A DNA stretch of 64,000 nucleotides from Antitrichia curtipendula (lineage: Eukaryota > Streptophyta > Bryopsida > Hypnales > Leucodontaceae): NCBI GenBank assembly GCA_951230915.1, contig OX579635.1, forward strand, positions 47,616,001-47,680,000, read 5' to 3'. Position numbers and translations under genes: made by a program. Shown here piece after piece: positions 1 to 12,538 of this stretch. The notes beneath the pieces were generated by a model, which was given only the letters and a program-made list of their open reading frames with translations, ran no database searches and had not been told where the DNA came from. The first letter of the stretch is position 1; each line of letters starts with the position of its first letter.

Positions 1-62
1 TGCCTACCTTATGTGTGGGCTTACGAGGTGTTTGGGTTTCCACAGTCCGATGAGTGGGAATA

Positions 63-937
63 CAGTCAGACCTTGATAAGTGTTAGGGGTTGGGAGCATA
101 CTTTTAGTTAACACTTAGACACTAGTAACACATAACACTTATAGAGGGTGATGCTGATGATTTATAACACTTATAAAAAATAACATTTAGAAGAATTAAA
201 AAGGTAAATACATAACATTTATAGAAAAAATGGATGAAATTATAAAATATTGATTCATTATTCATCTAAGTCCATCAAAAGAATGAATCAATAGTACTTT
301 GGCGAGTTTCTGCTACATGCCAAGATTCTACTTCCTTTTCTAGTGCTTCAATATTCCTAATAGATAACATGGTGTCATTAGGTCTTTGTTCCAAAAACTT
401 TTTCAAAGTTTGAAGAGCACTACCTACATCTTTAAAGCCTACAACCTCTTCTACTATATCGTGAGGATTAACTTCATCAGGATCACTATCTTCGTGTTCA
501 CTACCTTGTTGTTGAGATGGAAGCATTTCAATAATTTCTTCATTAGTGGGTTGATAAGGGTTATTCAAATCAAACTCGAGCTCATAATTTAAATACTCTT
601 TTACTTTACGAGCTTTAAAATATACGATCTTTTAGTTTATGAACTTAAAAATACATCTACCTATCAATTTGTTTCTAGAATGGACATCTAGAGTCACTTT
701 GCAACTAGAAACTATTACTTTACCTCAAAATTATCTCCCCCCAAGCGATGGCTCTTACGAAAAGCCTTTTTTTGAAAACTTATCACTTACCAAGATAAAA
801 TTAACAAAGTCGGGAGCGCGACATTGCGTAACACTTAACACATAACACTTACTTCTTAATTTTAAGGGAGCGGAAATCTCCATAACACATATACAGTTTT
901 AACACTTATCGAGGTAACACTTATCGAGGTTTGACTG
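63..937. mobile_element. pogo-like (Tc1/mariner superfamily) transposon, 875 bp
   Basis: The ends are inverted repeats of about 23 bp: CAGTCAGACCTTGATAAGTG at 63 and, on the minus strand from 937, CAGTCAAACCTCGATAAGTG. A TA dinucleotide flanks each side (61-62 and 938-939), as expected for this superfamily. The CAGT...CCTCGATAAGTG terminus is the typical pogo/Tigger form. Many copies of the motif AACACTTAT lie just inside both ends, and the right end has a 15-bp tandem copy (908-937), which may be transposase binding sites. It holds only the C-terminal part of a transposase, so it is non-autonomous. It lies inside the gene remnant at 1-1220. Confidence 0.8.
275..610 (-). pseudogene. C-terminal fragment of a pogo-like transposase
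   Basis: An open stretch of about 110 codons read on the minus strand ends with VAETRQSTIDSFF followed by a stop. Pogo/Tigger transposases end in an acidic tail and a similar RQxxIxxFF motif. The segment is rich in Glu/Asp with a predicted helix (ALQTLKKFLEQRP). The catalytic DDE core and the N-terminal DNA-binding domain are missing, so this is a deletion derivative. It sits between the inverted repeats at 63 and 937, which supports the assignment. Confidence 0.6.
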
Positions 938-1220
938 TATGGCGGCATTGGCGTGCGGCGAGACCGGTGGTTTGCATTTGGAATGAAAGCCCAAGTCGGT
1001 TCTCACGGCTTGGGAGATGAATACCAATTTTGAGGAGTCTTGGACTGTATTTGATTGCATGCCCAAACATTTGTGTGAATGGATGATGAGGGGTTTAGGG
1101 CACCGAAATGTTCGGAGTACATTTTGTGGTGAGCATGTGCTTGTGTACAATTGCTTGGAGGCTAAGGAGAGGGCCGTTCTGTATAACTTGGATCGGAAGA
1201 GGTGGAAGAAAATCAACTGA

Positions 1221-2128
1221 GTCGAAAACACCGACGTCTCCGTAAAAAGAAAGCGCCCGTTCGAAAGAAAGACCTCTGAAGTGCTCCAAAATCTGATACG
1301 AGAGTGTTGATTGCGAACCATGAAGTTTGTGATCTACCTTCAATACTCTGGTCATTGACGTAATTAGATTCTTTCTTTAATGGTTCTTCCATCAAATAGT
1401 TTGTTCTCATCTTTAATTGGCAGCTTTGGATTTTTCTTAGGAGCTTGCTTCTGCATTCGTTGCCTCTGTCAATTAGCAATGTTCTTAGTGTCAAGTTCAT
1501 GTGCACTAGATTTAGTTAATCATCATATTGAGTTAATGCGTGACATGTGAAATCTGTCTGTCTTCAGTGCCCTTAGAATCTGGAACTTAAGAGGATTTGT
1601 TAACATTCAGCTTCAATTGTATTCATTGTATTGTACGAAGCAACGTGGAGAGCTTCAGTAATCACCCATTCGAAGACCCAAAACGTGGAGTGAATAGCAG
1701 ATGAGATTGGAAGGTGGGATTTATGCACCACATGGTGTCCGAGCAAATATACTGTGCGATTTGTTTTCTGTCATGAGGTTGGCATATGAGTGAGTTGTAG
1801 ATGTTGGATTATAATTTTATAGAGAGATTTGATGATTGTATCTTATGAATGTGAAATGCCGTATGGTATATGCGGTGTCTTACTATGTGTATTTCCAGTC
1901 AACCGAACCTTGGCAATATGATTAACTAATAGGATATGTAGCATCAGTTCCACTATGGCCATATGGCCATTATTTGGACAAACGTCCATTGAATGGCATC
2001 GATTTGGAGAAGTACAATTTAAGTTGTCGGCATGTAACTACGGAGTTTCTTTCTGTACACTTTTCTAGTTGGAATCAGTTCTATGTCTTCGGTCTTCGGT
2101 TTTTGTCTTAGCTCTATGGTTTCAAATT
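1221..2128. other. intergenic, no gene recognised
   Basis: Moderately AT-rich sequence downstream of the F-box-like remnant and of the minus-strand SINA gene, so it should contain the 3' ends of both. Short open frames exist on both strands but none resembles a protein. A small palindrome, ATGGCCATATGGCCAT, lies near 1953-1968. Confidence 0.5.
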
Positions 2129-3890
2129 TCAACTGTTATTTACGTACTTGGAACTCATCCGCCACCGCAATGTCTTTTCCGACAGGCTTTTCGAAGCTCG
2201 ACTTACCTCGACATCATACTCTCGGGGATGACTAACATCCACCACTGGCACCAAGAGACATTCTTTCGCACTACCTGACTTCCCCCAACTCTTCCCAATG
2301 TTGGGCGCTGAAGTCTCCATGGCATAGGCCGACAACGACCCCGCTCTTCTCTTGACTTTGAGATTGTACACATTACAGTCTCCGGAGATGGTGGTGCAGA
2401 AGAAGCGATCTCCGTTTTCATCTTGATCCCGATGGACAAGCAACAGGACATGATTCTCCGCTTCCACCACGACGAAGTCTTCCGAGGGGGACAGTAGGAA
2501 TTTCAGTCGTGTTCTTCGTGCGCCATGCACTTCAGCCAAATGCGAGGGCAACGCAAAGATTGGACCTTCGTGCCAGCAAGAGGGGTATGGACATGGGAAG
2601 GGCTTGTGCTTGCAGGTTTCGTTCTCATGCTCCTCTCGCTCGGCTCTGTTGTTGTAGTGCAGCATTTGAGTGCAGCCGTAGGGGGAGTGCTTGCAGGAGA
2701 CTTGCAGGGACTCGATGATCTTCTCCACACCGAGGCAGCGGATGCGACCCGTGGGTTGGGAGCATGATGGGCAGGAACAAGTTCGACTCCACGTTGGTCC
2801 CTTGGTCAGCTTCTTGCAGCAGGTTGAACACAGCATGTGACCGTTCTCGCACTGCAAAAGTACACAATTTTAGTGTTTGAAGCATTGATTTGCTACTGTT
2901 ATTTGGTCTCAGGAAGCATAACGTTATTCAGCCATTACGGCTAACTTTCTGGTTACTCTTGTTGATCTTACATGTACCAGCTGACCATGCAGTTAGCAGC
3001 TTGCTCCTTATTTTTCTTGAATTCACTTAAGGAGGCATTTAGACGTACTGTACATCACCTTTTTGATTGGACCAAAGCATTCGAACAACCTTCCAGCTTT
3101 TGAGCGACTAAGTGAGATTTTGGGGAACAAGAGTAGACAAACGCTCTCTAAAGCAGGATCTGATGGAGCGCATGAGTAGGCTCAAGTGCTCAGCTTCAAA
3201 ACTTGAATTCATGCATCAGAACCCCAAAATATTTTGACGTCATACACCGGTATTTTCTCCTCTGAATATTAAAAAACAGGTCATCTACTTAACAAGCAGG
3301 TGACACTTGCTTTTGGGAGCTAGACGAAAAAAAATACTCACTCAGACTTTGATACGTGGATGGTCAAGTACTTAAAAACGAAATGAAACTTTGGGACCCA
3401 ATTTGCAAAGTTTTATTTCAATGAAGTTTCATGAAATTGGTGAGCACAGTAAGGTTGAGTTGCCCAAACGTTCTGAGTTGCCCGATTGCTACTGAAAACC
3501 GGAGCTCATATCTATACCTCAAGATTTTAGAGCTGATGATTCCAATTGACCACCTCAAACCCCTCCGAAAGTCCTAATTTTCAAACCTCTTAGCAATTAA
3601 GAACACGACGCATTTCCGTGAAATAAAAAGAGGACATGATAATTCGAAAGATTGTGTGCATAAAGAAGCGTAGTTTTCACAGAAGATAGCACTCACACCT
3701 CACATCTTTGGATCTCTCAAATCCGCCATTATTATACCAATTATGACCATATTTCCAGAAATTCCCAGTAGCAGAAAAAGGATGCAAGCCATTGTACCTG
3801 ATACACGGGCGTAGAGAGCGGCTCTGTACAAATAGGGCATTCCAGATTCTCAACATCTAGAGAATACCTCAAACCCCAATACATTTCCAT
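2129..3890 (-). CDS. SINA-like RING E3 ubiquitin ligase, paralog 1 (2 exons)
   Basis: Exon 1 is 3798-3890 and exon 2 is 2129-2851, joined in phase 0 to give 271 residues. The ATG at 3888-3890 is chosen because the frame runs straight into the RING start, LECPICTEPLSTPVYQ. The donor follows the CAG at 3798 (GTACAA) and the acceptor is TTTTGCAG before 2851. The intron splits the RING finger: CxxC in exon 1, then CENGHMLC, CSTCC and CPSC in exon 2. A SIAH-type zinc finger follows (VSCKHSPYGC, HENETCKHK, CPYPSCWHEG), then the substrate-binding domain containing FFCTTISG. SINA proteins transfer ubiquitin to bound targets as dimers. The loop between the last RING cysteines is several residues longer than in paralog 2. 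All zinc ligands are present, so the protein looks functional. Confidence 0.88.
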
Positions 3891-5205
3891 TCTCAGGTAA
3901 GCCTCGATTTTAGATAATTCGAAGACGACTAAGGCAACGCCGGAAAAACACTGCAGCAGCTCCTCTTTGCTTCAAAAATACAAGATGGTGCAGCAATATA
4001 TTGGCGGTTCTATCAATCTCTGCTTCCGGGGACACTCCCGCTCCTGATCAGAATTGAAATTCGTAAGTGCTTCGATGAGGAGCCTGATCAATAATTATAC
4101 AAGCTAAGGACGAACCCTTTCTCCAACTAAAGAACCCAAAATCTTACAAATACTCCGGCCGAGATCTACTTCGATTCAAAGCTCCAAGATGTACCTTCAA
4201 AACTGAAGAAACGATCTGCAAACGTGCACTCGTTATTTGGGATCCGTGACTTGAGAGTCGTCGGTTACGTTGATGTATGTGTACCACATTACCGACACCT
4301 TTTGTCTGCTCACTCGGAGTTTCGGTTGCATTGTCTGCGTTCCAGTTCTTGGCTGGAAGCAGCAAAGCATCGCAATAGGCGTACCGACAAAGATTGTGCC
4401 GACATATCTTGAGTAAGCTTGCCCAATCACAACACAGACAAAATTCAAATCCTTCTCCACATAAATATAGAGACTTCCATGTTTTGAAATTTAGCATGAT
4501 TATTAAACATTATGTTAAAGTTTCACCTTTGAAAAACATATTGCAAAATGACTTCTTTCTACAAAGTTTAATGCAATTTAAAGGTGATGAAGCTGAAATA
4601 ACGTCAATTTCGTTAAAATGGCATATGAAGTCCGCCACTTTGGCTGAACATCTAGGATTGGTATAGATGTAAACCCGCCAAAGTTCTGGAATGCCGCCAT
4701 TTTAATGAAATTCACGTTAAATCTAGTTTAAAATTCCTCATCACAACAGAGTGGTCACTAGGTGGTGGTACAAAATTTTGTTCCCATCACAATTGAATTG
4801 ATAATCCATCTCTTATATTAAATACAAACTATGTCATGACAATTTCATCCCCATAGTTTTTCCATTCATTTGCTTTTGCATGATATCCAAACATCTTTTC
4901 AATGAAACTATGCATTGTATTGAAACTTTTGAGGTGTTATTGCGTTGCATCACATTCCAATCTAGTATTCAATGCAAATTGTGTCATGCTTTCATCTATC
5001 TTGGTTTCATCCTTTTGTTCTTATTGAACCCTAGTGGCTTGTCCACAATTCCTCAATGAAACCTTATAGGCTGACGAAAACTTCTTGGTAATATTGCGTA
5101 GGAATGGGATTTGTTTTAGTTATATTAAAAAATGTCCCCTAAGTCATGACTTCATCCATTGCAATTTCATTTGCACAAGTTTTCTTTCATTTGTTCTTGC
5201 ATAAT
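3891..5205. other. upstream of SINA paralog 1, no gene recognised
   Basis: Probably holds the 5' leader and promoter of the minus-strand SINA gene. Bases 4020-4480 are less AT-rich than what follows and could include a leader exon, by analogy with the GC-richer leader of paralog 2, but no splice structure could be proved. From about 4700 the sequence is AT-rich and featureless until the MITE at 5207. Confidence 0.4.
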
Positions 5206-5206
5206 A

Positions 5207-5616
5207 TTAAGGTAGTATGCTCTGAAAGCGACCATTTAAGGGCTAGTCGGCCTTTTTCATAGGTTTTTGTGGACATAAATCACTTTAGATCATTTTTAGA
5301 GAAAGAAAAATAGATGTGAACCTAATTCAAGTGGTTTGTATTTTTCCAAGCATTTTTGAAATACTTATAAATTTTCAAAGATTTGGGGCATAGGCACCTA
5401 TTTGTGACCATAGGTCTCTCAAAATTGGTCCACTTGCAACTTATAAAAAAATGTGTAGAAATCAAAGACAATGATTGGCTCTTGCAATAGAAAAAAAAAT
5501 TCTCCATTCATTCAATTGCTAAAGTGGTCCATTTAAGGATCACTTCATGTCCATTCTCTAGCTAATTATAAGGACCATTTGAAGGAAATAGACCCTTTTA
5601 GAGCATACTACCTTAA
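5207..5616. mobile_element. MITE with TA target duplication, 410 bp
   Basis: The ends are perfect 17-bp inverted repeats, TTAAGGTAGTATGCTCT at 5207-5223 and its complement at 5600-5616, each flanked by TA. This is the arrangement of Tc1/mariner-type miniature elements. The interior is AT-rich and non-coding. A motif near CCATTTAAGG occurs inside both ends. No autonomous partner is present in the window. Confidence 0.75.
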
Positions 5617-5652
5617 TACCCTCCAAATGTCTTTTTAGTGAAACTTTGTAGT

Positions 5653-6578
5653 TTAACCCCTAAAGAACAACCATGCGTTTTGGGGCAGTATAGAAATTTT
5701 GGGTAGGTACTTGTGATTGAAAATTTGCATATTTTTGGCTGAAAAATTAATAGAAGGTGGAGACAAGGAATATCTTTCATATGCACTAAATTTCATGACA
5801 TTTGGAAATATGAATCAAAAGTTATGGCCTAATATTTTATTTTTTTTAATCCGGGTAGTATGGACAATTTTTAAGAAATCACTTTTTTTTAAAACAAAAA
5901 TTTGAAATTGGTTTTCTATAGTTTTACATACGTGGAAAGCTTTGAATCATTCCATTTTGATCAATGAGTCAAAAGTTATGAGGAATTTTAGTTTGCAAGC
6001 AGTTATGGACTCTTTACTCTGAAATAAACTTTGAAGTCTTTTATCTTATTCAATTTTCAATTTTTTGGAAAAAAATAAAATTATAGGATGTAGATTGTTT
6101 ATTACAACATTGCAACCATTGGAATTGGCATTTTTCAATTTGATCACTAAATTCTTAACAATTTTGTATTTTAAATTATTCTCTATTTCTTTCTACATAC
6201 TATTCTTTCCTATATGTTGTACAATTCCAAATGATCTGAAATTTTTTAAATATGTAGCCAACTTGTCTAAAAAAAGAATCCAAAGAAGCACCACCATTTT
6301 GGACATTTTTTCATAGAAAAGTGAGGTTGTGAAGTGCAGCTGCCCTATTTTTTGTAGGTCAAAAAATGATTTCAGTGAATTTGAATGCTTATATCTTGCA
6401 ATCCCCTTGGTGGAAATTTCTGAAATTTTTACCACATGTTTTCAAGTCAGCATACTACAAGATCTTGTTGTTACATGTGTCCAAAAATGTTTTTTTTCCA
6501 AAAATTTGTACTTGTACTAGAAATGGAAGTTTTAAGTTTTTTTTGGTGAAAACATAATCAAGGAACTTAAGGGGTTAA
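5653..6578 (-). repeat. 0.94-kb repeat family, copy a (inverted relative to copies b and c)
   Basis: Begins TTAACCCCTAAAG and ends CTTAAGGGGTTAA, so short inverted repeats bound it. Read on the minus strand it matches copies b and c along most of its length, including the GTGCAGCTGCCC block and the terminal GGTGAAAACATAATCA segment. It has no long open frame. The short terminal repeats suggest a non-autonomous DNA transposon, but the class is unknown. Confidence 0.7.
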
Positions 6579-6846
6579 TGAGACGTTTTAATTAGGTGTT
6601 GTTGCATTGCATGTTTGCAATGGAATTTGCTTAAGAAATAAATGTGAATTGTGTCATAATTTCATTTTTTTTTTTTTATAATATCCTAGTGACACTTCTA
6701 CAACTCTTCAAATGAGCCCTTGCAAGATATTGAAACCTTCTTGGTCTCATTGTATGGAATAAGATTCATTTTAATTATATCAAATGTAAATTGTGGCATG
6801 ATTTCATTTGACATAGTAAGGTCAAATTTTCACCTATTTGTTCTTA

Positions 6847-7789
6847 TTAACCCCTAAAGGTTTTTGACTATGTTTTCACCAAAATCGCTCCAGAACTATC
6901 ATTTCTAATACTAGTGCCAAATTTTAGAAAAAAAACATTTTTGGACACTTGTGGCCGTAGGATCTTGTAGTAAACTTGTTTAAGAAGATGTGGAAAAAAA
7001 TTTAAGAATTTTCCACCAAGTGGATTGCAAGATAATAGCGTTTGAATTGACAAAAATCCTTTTTTTGTCCCTGCGAAAAAACGGGCAGCTGCCCTTCACA
7101 AGGTCACATTTGTATGAAAAAATGTCCAAAATGATGGTTACTCTTTGGATTTATTCTTCAAGACAAGTTGGCTACATGCTTGAAAAATTTCAGATCATTT
7201 GGAATTGTACAACATATAGGAAAAAAATAGTAAGTAGGAAGAGGTAGAGAATGATTCAAAACACTAAATTGTCAAGAATTTATTTATGAAATTGAAAAAT
7301 GCCAATCCCAACGATTGTAATGTTGTAATAAACAATCTACACCCAATTTTTTTATTTTTTTTCAAAAATATTGAAAATCGAGTTAAATAAAGGACTCCAA
7401 AGTTTATTTTAGAGTAGAGATTCCATAACTACCCTCAACTAAGAATCCTCATAACTTTTGACTCATTGATTGGAATGGAATGATTCAGAGCCTCCCACGT
7501 ACATATAAATCTAAAGAACCAATTTCAAATTTTAGTTTTTTTTAAAAGTGAATTTTAAAGAAGATTTTTTTGCTGCCCCGGCTGCCCGCCGAACAATGAA
7601 AATGACATATCATGCAATAACTTTTTAACCATGTAGTCAAAAGTTACGAAAATTGTTGGACCTTAAAGCTACTCCTCGAGCACATCTTATGTGAAAATTT
7701 CAAAGAAAAAAAAGAAAAATTCCGGTCATAGTGAGCTGCCCAAAATCGCTATGTTGTTAAAAAACGGTGTTTGGTCCTTTAGGGGTTAA
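6847..7789 (+). repeat. 0.94-kb repeat family, copy b
   Basis: Begins TTAACCCCTAAAGG and ends CCTTTAGGGGTTAA, a 14-bp inverted repeat. It is closely similar to copy c, with near-identical runs such as GATAATAGCGTTTGAATTGA, and is the inverse of copy a. The central block GGGCAGCTGCCC is a small perfect palindrome. No coding frame is evident. With copy a it makes an inverted repeat with a 268-bp spacer. Confidence 0.75.
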
Positions 7790-9140
7790 ACTCTTATGAC
7801 ATATATACAACTTCTAAATAAAACCTTCAAAATTGATGAAATTATTTTTGTGACATGCATTTGTAATATGATCTATTCTAGTCTTTTTTTCTATAAATAA
7901 ACATTGTCACAACCTTTTGTTACAAAAATGGTTGCATCTTTGTCTATAAATTTTTATCCATTAATAAGGTTATTCATTTATCAACACAAATCTTGGCTAC
8001 ATGAGTTAGTTGTCCTATATAATAGTTATAAATATAAAGTGTCATGAAATCCTATTATGTATTCATCAAATTAGATGGTCACATTTTCATCTAATTGATT
8101 ATGCATTTAGAACTATAATGGATGCAATGGAAAAATTACCATTTGCCAATTCTATTGCCTTGTTGTTTTCAATCATTTGAAAGGGGACTCATTCAATCTT
8201 TGTAAAGGGAATTTTTCAATGGGATATACTAGTCTTTAATAAGACCCATTAACTAATGTCTAAGAGAAAATGAAGTTGCATTTATAAGAACCCAAATATA
8301 TCTTTGTAGGGAAAATAATACATCTTCAAGTGAAATATAGAACCTTCTAAAAGATGAATTGTATTTTGTTGAAAAATATTATCATTGTGATGGCAAAACA
8401 ACCATTTTAGACTTTTATTGAAATTACTAGGCTATTATAATAATATGACTAGGTTTGCAATTGAGACTCATAGAGAAAAAGAACTCCAAGCATTGTAAAC
8501 AAGATTGGAGAATAGTTTGTAGCATATCCAAAGCCTTAACTTGAATGGTAATAAAATTTGATTTACATCATTTTGTTAAGCACTATATGGGACACTTTAT
8601 CATAAACCTATAGTAAATAAATTCATAAATTTTAAAGTAAAAAAAAATCACAATAATTTCAAATACCCACAAAAAATATGAAATTTTTATGACTTATTGG
8701 AGACATCTGCTCTTATTTTAAAATTTAAGAAAATAAATTGTTCATGTGTTGTTGCAAAATGAGAGCATACTTTGAAGTTCAACTATGTGATCACAAGTCC
8801 TACATTTCAGGGTAAATCATTTATTTATAAATAATAAGTTTCTAAAATTTCCAAAAGTGGAGTTAGAACCATTCTTGCAGTAAATGCTAGTGTGCAATAC
8901 ATAGTTGGGATTGTCACATGTCCATATAAACACTACAACACTAACGTTCAGGCACTAGTTATCAGTCACGTCTAGTACCCAACTTGTAGGGTGCATTATT
9001 CCCAAACTTAAGTCAGAATTCTAGTTTGGAATGTTTTTTTTGTCTTTGCGAAGGTTTGAACTAATAAGGTTATGACATATGTCCTAAAGTAGTGAGTAAG
9101 AAAGTAGGAAGTAGTGAGTGAGAAAGTAATCCACTAATCC
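7790..9140. other. AT-rich intergenic, nothing recognised
   Basis: Low-complexity AT-rich DNA between two members of the 0.94-kb repeat family. No open frame of note and no clear inverted repeat was found. Confidence 0.5.
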
Positions 9141-10084
9141 TTAACCTCTAAAGGTCATAGACTGTCTATGTTTTTATCAAAACCATTCCAAAACTGCTAC
9201 TTCTAATACAAGTATATATTTTAGAAAAAAGAACATTTTTGTAAAAATGTAATCGCAGGAATTGGTATTAAACTAGTTTGAGAAGTTGTGGAAAAAATTT
9301 CAGAAATTTTCACCGTGTGGATTGCAAGATAATAGCGTTTGAATTGACAAAAATCCTTTTTTTGTCCTTGCAAAAATCCGGGCAGCTGCACTTCACAAGG
9401 TCACATTAGTATGAAAAATGTCCAAAATGGTGGTTACTCTTTGGATTCATTCTTCAAGACAAGTTGGATACAATCTTGAAAATTTTCAGATCATTTGGAA
9501 TTGTAAAACATATAAGAAAAAAATAGTAAGTAGAAAACGGTAGAAAATCTTCAAAACACTAAATTGTTAAAAATTTAAATATGGAATTGAAAAATGCCAA
9601 TCCCAATGGTTGTAATGTTGTAATAAACAATCTACATCCAATGTTTGCTTTCTTTTTCAAAAATATTGAAAATTGATTTAAACAAAGGACTTCAAAATTT
9701 ATTTTAGAGTAGAGATTCTATAACTATCCTCAAACTAAAACTCCTCATAACTTTCATCTCATTAATCAAATGGAATGATCCAAAGCTTCCCATATATATA
9801 AAAATCTGAAGAACCAATTTCAAATTCTTATTTTTCTTAAAAGTGATTTTTAAAGAAGATTTTTCAGATGCCCGGGTTGCCCGCCGACCACTGAAAATGA
9901 TATATTATGCAATAACTTTTTAACCACGTAGTCAAAAGTTATGAAAATTGTTGGGCCTTAAAGCTACTCCTCAGGAACATCTTATGTGAAAATTTCAAAA
10001 AAAAGAAGTAAAAACTCCGGTCGTAGTGAGCTGCCTCAAATTGCTATGTTGTCAGAAAATGGTGTTTGGTTTTTTAGGGGTTAA
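9141..10084 (+). repeat. 0.94-kb repeat family, copy c
   Basis: Begins TTAACCTCTAAAGG and ends TTTTAGGGGTTAA. It has the same orientation as copy b and aligns with it from end to end with scattered substitutions and small indels. The small palindrome of copy b is eroded here (GGGCAGCTGCAC). Non-coding. Confidence 0.75.
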
Positions 10085-11699
10085 ATGATTGGAATTGGAA
10101 GACTATAACCATTAGCTACTAGACAAGTGCACTTTTTGGCTCCCAAAATTCACAGGTAAATTCAATTTTGGGAATAAAATTCTGAAATTTTTTCTATCCC
10201 CACATTTCCTATCTTCTTACATGGGGAAAAATTCCACCCCCTTGTACTCTTTCATTTATTCCCAATCACTTAAATGATTGACTACTGGTGCTTCTACCTT
10301 AGTAAGTGCACAAAGGTTGCCAACCGGGAGGCCTTGATTGCAATTACATAATTTTGAGTACCTATATTCTACAATGCCCAAGAGTGTTGGTCAGTTGGTT
10401 TTATATTTTTCTTTTTGCAATGGATGAAAGTACTCAACTGCTCAAAAATCTTCAGGTGATATTGGTCTTACTAGGATGAATATGTGCACATTTGGATGAA
10501 TAACTAAAATTTCATCCATAGATTGTAAGTTTCACGGAGATAAAAAATCAATTTCATCCATTTCTGAATTGGCCAAAGTAAATGAATTACGGTTATTATT
10601 GTACACAACCCTGGAGGCCGCTCTGGTGGTGGACTGGTACGCCCAGTGAATGGGGAGTTTATAGGGCAACTCAACTTTTTGCTGTTCTTTTCACATGTCA
10701 TTCGATAGTTTTCAATGGTCATTCAGTTGTTGCCTAAGCTTAGTCATTTAATTCGGTAAAAGACCAAAAAAATTCCTGGTATTCCGGTCATTTTTTTTAA
10801 GTTTGCAATAGCAATTGCTTAAAAAACTAAAAACTAAAATACAACTCAATTCAAATTCTAAGTTGAAGACAATTCCAATTCAAGGCAATTTATTTGCACA
10901 CTACCATACTCAAATAACAAGTTTGGCTTAAATTAATTTTTTTAAGTGCGTTTTTTCTTGCTAATTCTAGGATCATATATCTAAATCTACAAATAAATGT
11001 AAATATGGTTTGTCAAGAATCCAAGGGATCAAATAATAGTCCGTTTAGTCAAATACAAATCTATCATTTGATCATCTATCATCAAGACATTTTTTGATGT
11101 AGTAAAATAAGGAATTATTTCATTGACATTTAGTAAGAATCAAGAGTGGAGAGGTCATTTTATAATGAAATCCATTCTCCATCATGAATTCTCAAAGGAT
11201 ATGGACAATTTGAAGAGCTTGATTGCTCATTGTCAAAAACACAAGATTTGTATTCAAAGTAGAACCTCATTTGGGCATACTAGAATAATTTTTTTCAAAA
11301 ACCTTTGAACTAAAAACATTGGGAAATCAAGCTAAATCTCCTCTATAAAACTGTTTGTGATTTTGAGTCTCCAAAAAAATATGGACAAAATTCAAAGAAG
11401 ATGTTTGAAAATGTCAAAGAAAATATTCTTTCCAACCTTTCTATGAACTTTGTCCATAACTTTTGATTGGAGGATTAAAATCTCAAATGGATTTTTGGAA
11501 AAGAAATTTAGCTTGATTTTCCACATTAATTTAGTTCAAATTATCTTTAATTTTTTTTATTTTACTATGCCTAAATGAGGTCTGAAATTGTACTTTGCAC
11601 ACAATTCCTACTTTTGACTTAACTATGAATAGTTGAGCTTCTACTAATCTTAATTCATATATCCCACATGGGTTGCTGTACCTCCTACCATCCCACTTG
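10085..11699. other. intergenic with an imperfect inverted repeat (arms 11232-11338 and 11505-11614)
   Basis: No gene was recognised. The left arm, containing CCTCATTTGGGCATACTAGA and ending AAATCAAGCTAAAT, matches the complement of the right arm, which contains ATTTAGCTTGATTTTCC and CTATGCCTAAATGAGG. The arms are about 105 bp with a loop of about 170 bp, so this may be a diverged foldback or MITE. The rest is AT-rich. Confidence 0.5.
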
Positions 11700-12538
11700 T
11701 ATGAACAGCTTGTCTTCTGCATCTTCTCTGTCGGTACGCGTCGTGCAATACTTTTGAGCGCTCATCCAGGCATGGTGCGTTGTTGAGGTTTCAAAGCTTC
11801 CTACAGACAGTGCATACCTGACGTAACACTGCAAAGCTTCATCACCTTCGGTTGGTTAGAGGTTGCGTTTCGATCGATTCGCTTTGCACGGATCGAATTG
11901 CTACCATAGTCTCTGTATCTGCGGATTCTTTTGCTTCGGGGTGCTTGAACTTGTTGTCGATCAAGTTGCGGAGAGCCGATTTCTTGCGCCATTCGCCGAA
12001 AACATGCATGCGCTACTGGAGACGTCGTGCGGAGCTTCTGGATCCAAGCCGCTGTTCCTGGTGATCGAGTTTAAGGTAATCCTTGGGGGACCACTTGCTC
12101 GGCCTTTACGTACTTCTTCCAATGATTGTGTTTCAGGATTTGATTTTGCACGTACTTTGGGCTTTGTTTTGCGTTTCAGTTCATCACGTGTTTAGGGTTA
12201 TCAGTTTCCTGGGGCTCCACCCCTTTTTTCCTGGCCTTCGGTCTATGCAAGTTGGACAGGGCGGGCCGGGCCGTATTTGATAAACTTTGTGTCGGTATGT
12301 TGACCTGGTGCTAAACTTGATTGCAGCGCTGGCCTGTTCAGGTCTTTTCAATTCTCACGTACAACTGAAGATTGGTAGTTTGCATTTCAGTTCCCCTTCA
12401 CAGACCTGGTCAGAGTCCTGGGGCCTAATCTGGTTCATCCTTCGAGTGCCCAAGCTGTCTGGATTATTCTTCCAGAGCATCACGGCCATCGTGGAGCCCC
12501 TGTCACCTGTTCTAGAAGATTCGAGTCTAGCGACGGGA
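11700..12538 (+). promoter_or_regulatory. likely promoter and 5' leader of SINA paralog 2
   Basis: This stretch is clearly GC-richer than its surroundings and leads directly into the first coding exon of the plus-strand SINA gene. A possible leader intron runs from GTAATC at about 12076 to the pyrimidine-rich TTATTCTTCCAG near 12475. The reading frame is open upstream of the chosen ATG (12287 onward), but that part resembles nothing and has no conserved start, so I treat it as untranslated. Confidence 0.4.

Larger units (their letters stand above)
1..1220 (+). pseudogene. F-box/kelch-like gene remnant split by a transposon
   Basis: Bases 1-60 stay open in frame 1 (ending SDEWEY), and after the inserted element an open stretch to 1220 ends in AVLYNLDRKRWKKIN, which resembles the tail of plant F-box/kelch-repeat proteins. 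The second part is preceded by an in-frame TGA at 984-986, and the two halves do not rejoin in a single frame when the insertion is removed, so the gene is broken beyond the insertion itself. Only the 3' end lies in the window. F-box proteins act as substrate adaptors of SCF ubiquitin ligases. No F-box is visible here and the assignment rests on a short C-terminal likeness, so an unrelated gene is possible. Confidence 0.35.

Noticed and set aside
12287..12538. Upstream extension of the SINA paralog 2 reading frame
   Set aside because: The extension has no counterpart in paralog 1, whose ATG aligns with 12539, so it is treated as leader.
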